A stretch of 64,000 nt of DNA. Origin: Heterocephalus glaber (lineage: Eukaryota; Chordata; Mammalia; Rodentia; Bathyergidae). The position numbers were made by a program, and so were the translations under genes. The stretch is taken from positions 2,141,772 to 2,205,771 of the forward strand of contig NW_004624849.1 in NCBI RefSeq assembly GCF_000247695.1, given 5' to 3'. Below, piece after piece: positions 9,875 through 21,112 of the stretch (position 1 is its first letter; each line of letters begins with the position of its first letter). The notes under the pieces were generated by a model that saw only the letters and a list, made by a program, of their open reading frames with translations, searched no databases and had not been told where the DNA came from.

Positions 9875-11006
9875 AGTGTTTATAGACTACAGTAACTTTT
9901 TTACTGTTGTTAAATTCATTTCTAAGTATTTTATTACTTTTGATGCTATGGTGAATGGAATTGTTTTTTTAGTTTCATTTTCACATTGTGTTTTGCTAGT
10001 ATATAGAAATACAATTGCTGTTTGTATATTGATCTCATATCCTATAACCTCACTGAACTTGCTCATCAGCTCTAATATTTTATTTGTGAGTTCCTTAGGA
10101 TTTTATATGTATAAGAATTTGACATTGGCAATTAGAAATAGTTTTGTCTTTCTTTCTAACTTGAATGCTTGTTTTCTTACTTGCCCTGGCTAGAACCTCT
10201 AGTACAGTGTTGACTACAAGTAGTGAGTGGACATATTTGTTTTGTCCTTCATCCTAGGAAGACATATTCCACCTTTCTATGTTAAGTGCAGTTTTAGCTA
10301 TGGATTTTTAAATAAACAGCATTTATCAAGTTGAATAAGTTTCCTTCAATTCCTACTTTGTTGAATATTTTCATTGTAACTTGTCAAGTGCTCTTCCTGC
10401 ATCCCTTGAGATGGTCATGTAGTTTTTATCCTCTACTAATACTACATTTTACAGTATTGTAATTGAATTTCAGATATTAAACCAACCTTGAATTCTTGGG
10501 ATAAATCACATTTTGCAAAGGTGTATAATCCTCTCTCTATGTTACTGGTTTCATTTTGCTTTGTAGGTCTAAAGTTTTCTTGTGATGTTTCTGTCTGGTT
10601 TGGATATCAGAATAATAATGGCCCTACTGAATGAATTGAAACATGTCCTTGGCTTTATTGTGAAATAATTTTGGTTTAACTTTGAACACTCACTTAGCAA
10701 TAGTAAGTTTTAATTCCTAATTACTTAATAAAGATAATAGTCAAGTATATAACTAATGTTTAAAAAAGTCTATCATTGAAAATGTAAAAGCATCCTTGAT
10801 GGTAATAGCAAATTATTTGAGAATGATAGGGAGATGCAGAATTAAATATGATTGGATTAGGCCACCAGTTTTCCTTTTCTAGACCTTTGCTGCCTACCTT
10901 GAGACATTCAGGGTAGAGGTTCCAAATCTAGTACTTTACACCTTGCTGCCTACTTGGTTCCCCTATCTCCTTTTCTTAAATTGGAGTACTTGCTTTGCTA
11001 CCTTCT

Positions 11007-11158
11007 TTTTTTTTTTTTTTGAGACAGGGTCTTGTTATATAGTCCAAACTGGCCTTGAACTCACTATGTAGCTCAGGCTGGCCTCAAAATCAAGGCAATC
11101 CTCCTGCCTCAGCCTCCCAAGTGCTGGGATCATAGGCGTGTGCTACCACGCCTGGCTT
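11007..11158 (-). mobile_element. B1 SINE with 29-bp duplication
   Basis: Two successive copies of the 'ctggccttgaactcactatg'-type unit show the rodent B1 internal duplication. Poly-T tail at left. Confidence 0.9.
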
Positions 11159-11506
11159 GCTGCCTCATTTTGATTGTGCCATGAACAACGCCTAATTTTA
11201 GCATTCCTGGTGTGATTTAGGCAAACTTCAGAAAAGGGGTCAGAAGAATGGAATGGGCAGTATAACCCTACTAAAATTTTGCTAATTGTTTTCTAATCAC
11301 TTTTCAGCTTTGAATTCTTAGCCAATTAAAATATCAAGGAATAGAAGCAATTTTCTTGGCTATCACATAGCTTATAATGCTGACTATTTTTTCTTCCCAG
11401 AAGTACTACAGGGTTTAGTAATCAATAAGTACTTAATGTTTATGGATGAATGGGAACTAACGGTAGAACTTCAAGGGTATATCTAGTTTTATTGAAAATT
11501 AAAGAG

Positions 11507-11575
11507 GGGTTGTGGGTATAGTTTAGTAGTAAAGTGTGAGTAACATTCTGGAGGCTCAGGTTCAAATTTCCAGTG
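11507..11575 (+). mobile_element. Old ID SINE
   Basis: gggttgtgggtatagtttag and a decayed B box (ggttcaaatttcc). Confidence 0.6.
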
Positions 11576-11699
11576 TATACATACATGAAAAATAAATAGT
11601 CTAAATTAGGAATACAAATATTACTATTGTCATGTTATAAAATTTTTTGTGTGTGTTATAAAATTTGATGCTGTGGCCTAAATATTATCAGCAAGGTCA

Positions 11700-11812
11700 T
11701 TTGTTTTTGATTTTTGAGTCAAAGTCCCACTGTATATTTCAGGCAGGCCTCAATCTTGTGATCTTCATGCTTCAGCCTCCTGAGTGCTAGAATTGTAGGT
11801 GTGGGTCACCAG
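11700..11812 (-). mobile_element. B1 SINE, diverged
   Basis: gagtcaaagtcccactgtat to cctgagtgctagaattgtag. Confidence 0.75.
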
Positions 11813-11886
11813 GTCATATTTTGATATTCCACCAGATATTTTGGGAAGTTTGAGTAGTTATTTTCTTATCACTTTCAAAGAGGATT

Positions 11887-11999
11887 TGTTTTCCTTTCTT
11901 TTTTTTTTTTTGGTACTGGGGATCGAACTTGGGTCCTTGTGCTTGCGCAGCAGGTGGCAAAACCGCTGAGCTAAATCCCCGGCCCTGTTTTCCTTTCTT
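11887..11999 (-). mobile_element. ID SINE with 14-bp target duplication
   Basis: 'tgttttcctttctt' at 11,887-11,900 and 11,986-11,999 encloses the ID at 11,901-11,985. Confidence 0.95.
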
Positions 12000-12938
12000 A
12001 TCGCACAGAAAATAGTTTCACTTAGCTATTTTATTTATTTTTGTTCTGCTAGTTGAAATTAGTTCACTTGGGGCAAACTTTGTTAGATAAATTTGTGTCA
12101 AAGTGTGATTGTGAGAATAATTTGGAGTATGGTTGAAAATGCTGAATATTTTTGTCAGTGTAATTTAGAAGTGAAAACAGATTGCTGTTGAGAAAATTGT
12201 ATATGATTCCTTGGTAAATGAATGGCAGAGATAAAACAGGGACTTTGGCATTTCCTGAATTCTAGTCATGTTCTCCATAACTTATCCTGTCTTATGCTGT
12301 ATTGTGTCCATGACAATTTATATGTTATATGTTTTGGGTTTTCCTCAACTTCGCAAAGGGGACCATGTCTGGGGAGTTTTGTGTACCTGTCTATAAATAA
12401 ACTAGTGCTTCTCTTAACTTTTCCTTTCAAGTACTTCCTGAGTCTAGTTTTGTTGGAGCAGTTTGTCACAAGCATGACATATTTCTGAAGAGTCCTCTGT
12501 TTTGAAACAAAAAGAAAATTTTGGGTTTTGTTCTATGTTTGTATTTATTTTAACAAAATGTATCAAATTTTACTACAAATTTTACTGATTACATTGGCAC
12601 CCTGGCAAGTTTTCTTCTTTATTCAGTGGTTTCAGTTACTCCCTCTTCCGTAGCATATGTTCCTATATATACAGAGAACCCAGTGCAAGAATCCAGGAAT
12701 TAGTGGATTAACAAGGAATGTTCCTTTCCAAGAATGATGTACCTATCCATTGGAAGTAGCAGGTGTGCCATCTTCCAAAATCCCTAGGTTAACTATGCCA
12801 TCAGAGCAAAGATTTTTTTGATAAGTTTCATCATAATTTTGGAATCAGCAACTGACTTAGAAATTTTTTTATAAAATGCCTTTTGCCTTGTGCGCCTGCT
12901 GCCTCCTTTTTTGTCTTTGAATATCTTTCCTTCTGATT

Positions 12939-13043
12939 CCTGACTCTTTTTTTTTTTTTAATGGTACCGGGGATCAAACTTGGGACCTTGTGCTTGTGAG
13001 GCAGGCAGCAGAACCACTGAGCTAAATCCCAGGCCCCTGACTC
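12939..13043 (-). mobile_element. ID SINE with 8-bp target duplication
   Basis: 'cctgactc' flanks poly-T plus ggtaccggggatcaaacttg to aaatcccaggccc. Confidence 0.9.
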
Positions 13044-13392
13044 CTGGTCTTATCAGGACCTCCCTACTTGACTGCTCAAAGCCAATTTTAGAAGTATAGA
13101 AAATAGCTTCACTCACAAATAACAATAGTTTAAGTATGTACTATTATCTCCATTTTAAATTACTACATAATACCTTTTTTGTGTGGTCAGCGAATTCTTT
13201 TGAAGTGTCTCATTTGTGCCAGGTTATGGATAAGGTTGCAGGGATGCAATGGTAAATGACAAACTGAGTGCCAGTCCTTTTGAAACTAAATGGTCTAGGT
13301 TGCATACTTTGTTTTGAGTTAATATGACACTTAAAGCAATTTCTTGTCATTTTGAGAATAGTTTGGGCATTTGAATCCACCTCTCCCTGCCC

Positions 13393-13465
13393 TTTACCAG
13401 GGATTGAACTTAGGACCTTACGTTTGCAAGGCAGGCATGGCACCACTGAGCTAAATCCCCAGCCC
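13393..13465 (-). mobile_element. ID SINE lacking a poly-T tail
   Basis: Body accagggattgaacttagg to aaatccccagccc. A pyrimidine-rich stretch stands where the tail would be. Confidence 0.82.
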
Positions 13466-13888
13466 CTGCATTCTTGAGTTTATGACAGAATATCGAGTTT
13501 AGGAATTTCCAAAGAAGACATATGGTAGAAAAAATTGGTAGAGAAGTGTATGGTAGAGAAGTTAGAAAATGCAGTTTTGGAAATTGTTTATTGTATAGGT
13601 GAAAGTAATAGATCTGAATTGGAATATCTGTAGTTCCTGCCTTCAAGGGCTTTCATGCAGGCTAGCTTGGAAAAGTGAGGCTAGTATTTGAAAATAACCT
13701 CAGAGGAAATACAGAGAGCACTGAACCAAGGGTATAAAAGTGCTAACTGTGTACAGTATTAAGTGATAACAGTGGTCTGGTGGGTCATATAAAATAAGTT
13801 GGAGGTAGATTGGAGGTTAGGGAATGAATAGGAAATGATGGTAAGGAAGGAGATTCTAGAAAGAGAGGACACAGATAAAGATACGGTA

Positions 13889-14476
13889 TCTTAGTTACTT
13901 TTCTCATTGCTGAGACAAAGTACTTGACACCAGAGTTAAAAGAAGGGTTTATTTAGCTCACAGTTTGTAGAGGTATCAGTTCATAGTTGGCTGACTCCAA
14001 GGCAGGGTGGCATGATTGAGAGGCATCATAGAGGAGAAACAGTTGATGGTGGGCAGAAGGCAGGAAGTCAGCAAAGCAGCAAACTAGTGAGGAAGCAAGT
14101 GACAAATGACAACCCTCTTTCTCTTTCTTTCTTTCTTTCTTTTTTTTTTGAAACAGTGTCCCTCTGTGTAGTCCAGGCTGGCCTGGAACTTGCAGCAATC
14201 CTCCTGCCCCAGCCTCCTAAGTGCTGGGATTACAGTGTATGACCATGCCCATCTATCCCTTATAATTTATCCAAGGGATGGGTAGCACTAACACCCGGGT
14301 GAGCCTTCCCATTATCCACTCTCAGAACTATGCCAGACCAATCAGTAGACTAATTTAGTAATCACACACCCTTGATCCCAGCATCACACATCCTACCTAG
14401 ATCCAGCCACCTCTAAAAAGCCCCACCTCTGACCTCATGAGACTTTGGGGGGGACATCTTGATACAAGCCATAACA
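13889..14476. mobile_element. Rodent interspersed repeat, URR1-like (family uncertain)
   Basis: Starts ttagttacttttctcattgc, contains gggtttatttagctcacag and ends caagccataaca. A related copy lies at 32,868-33,220. I recall this layout from rodent-specific non-autonomous repeats of URR1 type, but the family name is from memory. A B1 interrupts it at 14,117-14,254. Confidence 0.5.
14117..14254 (-). mobile_element. B1 SINE with (CTTT)n tail
   Basis: A CTTT/T-rich tract (14,117-14,149) leads into gaaacagtgtccctctgtgt to gtgctgggattacag. Confidence 0.87.
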
Positions 14477-14907
14477 GATGGGTACAGAGTTATTATAGGA
14501 GGGTAAGTCTTTTCTGAGGAATGATAAATTAGTTACATAAAATATGGCAAAGTAAATAATTGTAAAAACATTAGAAATTAATCATTATGCTTTTTACTTT
14601 AGGTATAAGAACCCTAACTCAAATTGGTTTAAATAAGAAATGCTTGTTTTATCATTCTGATGTAACTGAAAGTCCCCAAGTAATCTAGATGGAAGAATTG
14701 GTTGATATTATTGCTTAATGCTGTCCCTGAGGACCAACATTTTTGCCAACTCTTCTATTCCCTTGATGCTGGTAGTAACTTAAGGATTGCTGCAAGGTGA
14801 TTTTAATAGTTTAAGCTGTCAGTATCTGGAAGAGAGACCCTGTGTTTCCTTCCATCTCATCTGTAGATTTAAAGATTTGCTCAGTTTCCTCTTTTGATTG
14901 TTGTTGT

Positions 14908-15046
14908 TTTGAGACAGGGTTTTGGTATGTAGTTGAGGCTGGCCTTGAACTCATTATATCCCAGGCTGGACTCAAAGTTGCAGTGATCCTCCTGCCTCAG
15001 CCTCCCAAGTGCTGAGATTACAGTCATGTGCCACCATGCCCAGCTC
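14908..15046 (-). mobile_element. B1 SINE with 29-bp duplication
   Basis: gagacagggttttggtatgt, duplicated 'aggctggccttgaactc' unit, ending caccatgcccagc. Confidence 0.88.
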
Positions 15047-15099
15047 TACCATTCTTCTAATAGACTGGAAAAATATATTTCATAACCTTGCTTATTTGG

Positions 15100-15229
15100 G
15101 GCCTAATTAAATCTTTTTTTTTTTTTTTTTTTTTTGGGTACTGGGGATTGAACTCGAGTCGTTGTGCTTTCGAGGCAGGCAGCAGAACCACTGAGCTAAA
15201 TCCCCCCTGCCCCTGGCCTAATTAAATCT
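15100..15229 (-). mobile_element. ID SINE with 15-bp target duplication
   Basis: 'ggcctaattaaatct' at 15,100-15,114 and 15,215-15,229 encloses a long poly-T and an ID body. Confidence 0.95.
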
Positions 15230-16345
15230 AACTGTTGAGTTTTCAGGAGTTGGAGCAGTGGTAAGATTATTTGTAATGAGTGTTTTTGAATATAATATTT
15301 AAGTATAGAATTGCAAAGGGCTTTTCCTTATTTGGAATTTTTCATTTTGCTAATTTAGATTTAAGAATTCTCAGATTAGGGCTCTATTTCGCCATCTGTT
15401 GGTCTTAGAATTGTGAGTCAACATCCTTCTGCTGTATTTGTGGAATTATTATTTATGTAGAGATATGTATGCATTATTTTAGAAATCTACTCAGTCTTCT
15501 TCCCTGAGATTATAAATTAAAAAGCCAAGACTAAAGATCTCTTTTGGATGTGTATTCATATATTATACATATGTATTACTTTTATTCTTTGTGTAATTAG
15601 ACTCTGTGATTCTAAAACTCCCTGCTTTTGTTATTTGAGAACTGACAGTGTGATTTCTTGAGTACAAATGGGAACCCAGAGAAACTATAGGTGCAAATAC
15701 TTTGGGAGCTGGTGAGTTACTTTGTAGGCCTGCTAAAATTGTTCTTTAACCATAGGGAGGATGGGTTTTTTTTTGAGCAGAAGTGACGTATAACACCGGA
15801 TATTGGTTCTGGTAAACCACAAAAAAGTGTAGAGCATTTTGCATCTTCCTTTTTGTAGCAGAACATACAGTTCTCATCAGCTGAATTTGATGATTTACTT
15901 GTTGAAACCATTTTTTTCTTAAGTCATTGAAACTAATTTTGTTGAGTTGTATTACTGAACTCATCTTTTGGCAACTAGCTTTAAAGGTGGAATTATACTT
16001 TGTATAAATGTGACACTTTGTATTATACTGCTTAATTTTTTAAACCTGGAAAAAGTTCCATTATATTAAGGCCCTACTTTGAGAAAGGAATAAAAAAATA
16101 CTAATAAATTAGTCCTAAGGAATGAGAAGGTACCACCACTTTAAACCAACTCTGGTAGGAAAGTGGGAAGTTTGGTTTTTGTTGTGAGATGGGTTTCTCT
16201 ATGGAGTTCTTTGTTAACTTTTAGCATAGCAGTGAACTTCCATTTGGTGGCGGCAGGAAGCATACTCATTGTGTAATGCTTTGCCTGTTTTGGCAGATCT
16301 GCCAAACCATGACACTCAAAACAAGACGCGTGCTTCTTAACACAA

Positions 16346-16364
16346 ACTACAGTTCCCAGCGGGC
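16346..16364 (+). promoter_or_regulatory. ZNF143 (STAF/SBF) site
   Basis: actacagttcccagcgggc is close to the known ZNF143 core (ACTACA-TTCCCAG-). It lies at the upstream edge of the CpG island, typical of TATA-less promoters. Confidence 0.75.
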
Positions 16365-16433
16365 ACGGCGCTGGTTGGCCATCACTTCCCCTCTGTCCCC
16401 TTCGCTAGCTGGCCCGGCGTAGGGGCCCTCGCT

Positions 16434-16445
16434 TGCGCCTGCGTA
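16434..16445 (+). promoter_or_regulatory. NRF1-like site
   Basis: tgcgcctgcgta fits the palindromic NRF1 motif GCGCNTGCGC with one weak end, 70 bp downstream of the ZNF143 site. Confidence 0.6.
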
Positions 16446-17137
16446 ACGACATGCTTTTTTTTTTTTTTTTTGCTCTGGCGGCTGCGGAGCGCGGCGCTGG
16501 GGCTAGTGTCCAGCGGTGCTGCAGTGTACCGAGGCCGGCTGTAGGACAAAGGGCGGGTGGCACAGACCGCCTCACTGGTCAAGGAGCTGTCTGTCCGGCT
16601 TAGCACATGGCTAGCCGTGGGGTGGTGTGGCATCGACGGCTTTAGCCTCTGTACCACACAGTTCACACACTTCCTCGCTCACGTCCTCTGGCCCCGCCGC
16701 GCCAGTCCGCCTTTCCTTGCCCCTCACACAGGCGCGAGGCACCGCCAGCCCTAGCGCGGACGGAATGTGACAGCGTCAGCGCCTCAGGTTAGCCTCGCTT
16801 CGGCCAGAGCCAGGGCCCCGCTCCGCTTGTCGCAGTGCTGCGTGCCGCCACCGCGCGTTGGAGGCCATGGGGCCCGGCACCGCGCTTCCGCAGACGGAGG
16901 TGCAGATAGCGAGGAGCCATGTCTGAGGCGGCGGCGGCCGCGCCTCCTGGCGGCTCGCGGGGGCGGCGCGCCGGGCGCCCCCTGGTGGCGCGCCGGGGCG
17001 GAGCGGCCCTTCCTCGCCGCAGCCGCAGCCGGCGGAGGCGCTGCTGTCCCTCCTCCCCGTGTCCCCGGCGCTCGCCCGCTTGCTCGCTCCATTCTCCCTC
17101 CGCTTCAGATTAAAGGGGGGGAGGGAAAAGGAGCTCG

Positions 17138-17148
17138 GCCGCCATTTT
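17138..17148 (-). promoter_or_regulatory. YY1 motif, likely near a transcription start
   Basis: gccgccatttt is the reverse complement of the AA(A/G)ATGGCGGC YY1 element, which usually sits just downstream of transcription starts in CpG-island genes. Confidence 0.55.
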
Positions 17149-17685
17149 CCTAGTGCCGCCGCCACCGCCGCCACCGCTCGCCGAGCCGGCGGGAGAAACG
17201 AGCACCGTAGTGAAGCCGACTCGTCTCGCCGCGGCGGCGCGGGGGGCGGCTGGAGCGCGCCTCCCGGCCGGGAAGAAACACCCGGGGGTGGCGGCCGGGG
17301 TGCGGGCTCGAGCTGCAGACGGCGGCGCTTGTTTGTGCGGGGCGGGGGGGCGGCTTCACCCTCTGCCCCCGCCCGCCCGGCCAGGCTGCGGACTCCGGCC
17401 GTGCGCAGGCCCTGCAGGAGGAGGAAGGCCAGAGAAAGGGCCCGAAGCGGAGAAAAAGCGGCCGCTCCCCACGCCGCCGCCTTCCCCTCCCCCTCCGCCT
17501 CGCCCCCCCCCGCCCAGAAAGTCAGGGCGGCTCCGGGCGCCGGGGGGAGGAGAGCGGCGGGCCCGGCCGAGCCGCTGCCGCGCGCCCCCGCCGGCCACCC
17601 CTCGGCGCCCAGGCCGGGGGCTGTTTGCAAACTGCGCCCATTTTGTGGGGCCGAATCCGCCCGGGCTACGCTCCTCCATCACGTG
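17138..17685 (+). other. KANSL1: KANSL1 exon 1 (non-coding, 5' end approximate)
   Basis: The end is set by the donor CACGTG/GTAGGT: exon to 17,685, GT at 17,686-17,687. This is the best donor in the downstream half of the island, and the exon 2 acceptor is in 5'UTR, so a non-coding first exon is required. The start is a guess from the YY1 motif; transcription may begin anywhere from about 16,450 to 17,400. The exon is GC-rich with GCC repeats (17,155-17,185). If transcription starts further upstream, ATGs at 16,867 and 16,919 would be short upstream reading frames. Confidence 0.55.
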
Positions 17686-20560
17686 GTAGGTGCTGCTGCT
17701 GCTCCTCTTCTCCTCCCGCTGCCCTTTCTCCTTCTCCTTGCTCTCTGTGGCTCCCATTTCTCCCTCTCTTTGTTAGTTGTAACTAGAAAGGCAGGGCAGG
17801 GGAGGAAAAAATCCCCGGAACTTTAAATGGCCTCTCCGGGCTTCCCCGCTGCGGGTCCGGGCTGGGAGGCGCCCCAAGGGCGGGGGTGTGCGGGGCCCTT
17901 CCCCGCCAGCTGCCGCCTCGTTTGCTGGGCTTTCCTTTGGCGTTCTATTTAAAAAGGCGGCCTGAAGAACACGGTTTATTCCCTTTTTTAAAAAAAGCAA
18001 AACAAACTCTGGCTCTCGCTTTGAACTTCTTGACTGCAAAAGGCCTTTCTTTGCTCGAACATCTTGCGTGTTTCACGGTTTGTATTAGAACTCTTGATTG
18101 TTTCATTTATTTATAATTTTTGTTGCCTGTAAATTGAGGTCACTTACGTTTTCAGATCTAGTCTCCCTTAGGCGGACTTTTTTTTTTTTGAACCAAAGAG
18201 GAAGAGGCATTTACTGTATTTGCTTTTTAAGTGAGTTGGATCTTACTGCCTTTTAGGGGGCCTGCTTTCCGGCTTGACGGTTTTTTGATTCGCTTCAAAT
18301 AGTTTAATTGTTTTCTTTATGATAAACAACGGTACTCCCATGTTTTACTTTAAAATCCTTTTGTTTTCCTATTTGGAGTCCCAATGTGGATTTTTAGAGA
18401 AACACGTTACTTAAATATTGTTTATTGCCTTAGGGAAAAGGGGTGACACGATGGCGCCACTTTCAATTACTCTTTCCTCCACCTCTGTTTTTTCCCTTTT
18501 TATCCTAGAGGTCATTGGAGCATTTTCAGTGACTTATTAACAAAACTGTGCTTGAGGGTGTTAACTGTACAACTGATAGAAGCCAGAGTTTGGTACCTCA
18601 AGGGTCGAGAGACCCGAATCCCGCCGTCTCCAAAGTTCCGAGAAATCTCTAGTCCTCCAACCTCGCCTCCCTCCCCTCCATTCACAATCCTGGTGTTGCC
18701 GTCTCCTTTGTCACGTGGCTAGCCATCATTGTGGTTTTTTGTTTGTTTTGGGGAGTATGTTTATATTTTAAATTGTAAGCTCAGAGAAACCTTACCTCTC
18801 CCCGTTGGAGGGATCAAAATGTTTTAGTTTTTTTCAGTTGTGGAGCCGGAGAACATTTTAAAATAAACGATAAAATTACATAATCTTTGCCTTGCATAAT
18901 CATGATATAGTTAATAAATTGTTATTGAACTTCGTCTCAAAGAACTTTCAAGTATGGAAAGTAGTACATTAGAATATGTTTTCCATTTATCAGAATGGTC
19001 TGTAGTTTGTTTTTTTCTTGCTTTTTGGGTCATTTAAAGTATTCTTATTTACAAAGGTTTAAGTGGGTGTGTTTCCCCTCCCCCTCTCCTATAGGCTGTA
19101 CAGTACTAGGTTCCTTTTCATACATACTGTCTTACCAGTTTAGGAAATTTGAATTGTCTGCACTTGTTGTCAGTTAAGGCTCTTTTTTCTGTTTTTCTTT
19201 CTTACAAGAGTGGATACTTTTGAGTAATTATTTTCTGCCTAGTATAATTCACTAATATTTCTGTTGCATTTTTGATCCACAAATTTTTACTTTTAATCCT
19301 GTAGCTTTAGAAGAATACAGTGTTACTGTTACCTGTTTTTTCATGTCAGTTTTCCCCGTAGTCTGGTAAATTCCTATTATAAAAGACAGAGTACATTTCT
19401 CTTTTGTTTCTACATAGGTTACTAAAAGCCTCTTAATTTAAAAAAGCTATGTTAACAACTTTTGAAGTAAATGACGTGTGAAATATATTGGTTCTTGAAT
19501 ATGCATTGATTTGTTTCTTGCCATGTATGTTTTCAATTGCTTGGGTCATTTTCTTTGCTAACAGTTACATCATGTCATGTGATATGTGCAGTATGATGTG
19601 TAGTTCTAAAAATAAGGCAAGGTAAAAATGCTCATCTTTTGAGAATTTAGAAATTATTATAAATCTCAGATAACTATCCTCACTCATGGAATTCTGAGTT
19701 GAAGTTCCACTAGGTTATCCAAAAAAGTATACAGTTCCTTTGACCTTTAGCATAGTTGATATGACTTTGCTGTGAGCTACTTGGAGGGAAACATTACATG
19801 TTACAGAGATTGCTAATATCTGTATTTTGGTGAACACAGTTGTCTTTGGTTTCTGCTTCATTTAAGTGGATATAAAATAAGTATTTGTGATTTATGGCTG
19901 TACAGTTAAAAGAGTGATCATGATTAGTTAAGTATTGTTAGATGTTTTGTGGTAGGATGGGGTTTTTGGTCTTTTCATCCATATGAATCTATTGAAGTAC
20001 TGTATTGAGACTTGTTCCTGCATCTTTCCTGAAAGCCTTATTCAGAACATTAGTATTTGACTTTTGTGCTTTATCACAGTGATACATTAAGTTTTTGCCT
20101 GCCTTTCATTCTTCCTGCCTACACGTTATTTCTGTGGTTAAACCTGCAGAACACACTCTTTGATTGTTAGGTGACTTACTCTGTTGAGGAAAATTCTGGA
20201 AGCTAGAAAGTGAGTAAACCATAGTTTACTTGCTTCTGAATTTTTATCAAGGTGAGAGTGAAAATTACTATTATGTAGTCCAGTGTTTTCGTTTCAAAAC
20301 CCTGCCAGTCCTCTTCCACATCTAGTAATGCTACATTGTGACCATTGTCTCTGTATCTTCGATTTTAGTGAATTGACCACAGATTTTAATTTTAAAGTGA
20401 ATAACAGGTTTTAGATTTGTTCTCTTTGTTATGACTTGATTCATGTAATTTGTAAACACAGGGCCATTGTGCTGGTGATGATGTTTTGAGAAGGTATTTT
20501 AGTATTCAGTAATTCTAGTTAGGTCCGTTTGTGAGTAAAGCTTAGTTATCTTATGTTAGA

Positions 20561-20718
20561 AAAGCAATTTTTATTTTATTTTTTACTTTCTTGTTTTTTT
20601 GAGATAGGGTCTCATTATGTAGCCCACGCTGGCCTTGAACTCGAGGAGATCTCTTGCCTCAGCCTCCTGAGAACTGGGAATACAGGCGTGTGCTACCATG
20701 CCTGGCAAAGCAATTTTT
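20561..20718 (-). mobile_element. B1 SINE with 12-bp target duplication
   Basis: 'aaagcaattttt' at 20,561-20,572 and 20,707-20,718 encloses gagatagggtctcattatgt to accatgcctggc. Confidence 0.93.
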
Positions 20719-20797
20719 GAAATGTTCTACAACTCATCAGACTAATCTATCTTGTACTTTTGAAACAATAATCATAGAGTAAAATTTGGAGGGAGAA

Positions 20798-20908
20798 CAG
20801 AGTCTGGATATGTAGCACAGGCTGGCTTGTTATGTAGCTCAGATTGGCCTTGAACTGCCTCAGCCTCCTGAGTGCTGGGATTACAGGTGTGCGCCACCTT
20901 GCCTGGCC
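20798..20908 (-). mobile_element. B1 SINE, 3'-altered
   Basis: Shortened B1 (gtagctcagattggccttga to caccttgcctggcc) without a clear poly-T. Confidence 0.78.
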
Positions 20909-21060
20909 AAAACCTTGCATTTAACTATTAATACTTTTTATATTTATCCTGTTTCCTCGAATGGAGGGGTGGGGCAGAGCTATGTTTTTCTTGTCTGTCA
21001 GGCCATTAAGGCATAAATCAAGTGACTTTATCATATAATTTAAAGAATTTATTGACTTCT

Positions 21061-21112
21061 TCCCTTTCTGCAAAGGATCGCTCCATTCCCTTTCTGCAAA
21101 GGATCGCTCCAT
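21061..21112. repeat. 26-bp tandem duplication
   Basis: A 26-bp unit beginning tccctttctgcaaaggatcg occurs twice without a difference (21,061-21,086 and 21,087-21,112), followed by a 6-base partial third copy. Confidence 0.97.

Larger units (their letters stand above)
7115..10690 (-). mobile_element. Old L1 (3'UTR into ORF2), shredded by eight SINE insertions
   Basis: The non-SINE sequence of this interval reads continuously as a mammalian L1 on the - strand: 3'UTR-like start (gctttattgaaatatatttc), ORF2 end (tggttgaataatattctatt, gtgaataatgttgctgtaaa), then reverse-transcriptase-region text to about 10,690. It carries many stops and indels. Inserted in it are SINEs at 7431, 7703, 8398, 8710, 8858, 9234, 9415 and 9715, plus a (TG)n tract. 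Confidence 0.75.
1..16329. other. Upstream region, repeat-dense, no gene recognised
   Basis: No coding exon can be supported here; all longer reading frames fall in SINE or L1 sequence or lack any recognisable protein. Outside the listed repeats, stretches with nothing recognised are about 602-920, 1044-1370, 3080-3510, 3895-4030, 4156-4340, 4500-4690, 5525-5730, 5820-6560, 6776-7110, 10,691-11,005, 11,160-11,500, 11,820-11,880, 12,000-12,940, 13,045-13,390, 13,466-13,885, 14,480-14,905, 15,047-15,100 and 15,230-16,329. About 6,060-6,180 looks like a worn MIR fragment. The region may be intergenic or an intron of a longer KANSL1 isoform. Confidence 0.7.
16330..17930 (+). promoter_or_regulatory. 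KANSL1: CpG-island promoter of KANSL1
   Basis: GC content and CpG density rise sharply near 16,330 and fall off near 17,930, against AT-rich flanks. The island is SINE-free, contains ZNF143-, NRF1- and YY1-type motifs, lacks an obvious TATA box, and lies about 18 kb upstream of the first coding exon on the same strand. This is the usual layout of a housekeeping promoter. GC-rich ORFs of up to about 284 codons on both strands (for example 17,059-17,826) have no recognisable domain and are composition shadows. In human a divergent antisense RNA (KANSL1-AS1) starts near the KANSL1 promoter; its presence here cannot be judged from sequence. Confidence 0.88.

Noticed and set aside
12222..12488. 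88-codon ORF with a 'ctataaataaactagtgc' stretch that could be an LTR or small gene
   Set aside because: No recognisable protein. The AATAAA-like stretch with 'gagtctagttttgttggagc' hints at an LTR end, but I cannot define its boundaries or family.
17059..17826. 255-codon ORF and overlapping long ORFs on both strands of the CpG island
   Set aside because: Pro/Arg/Ala/Gly-rich in every frame, as expected from GC-rich DNA with few stops; no domain, and it runs across the likely exon 1 donor.
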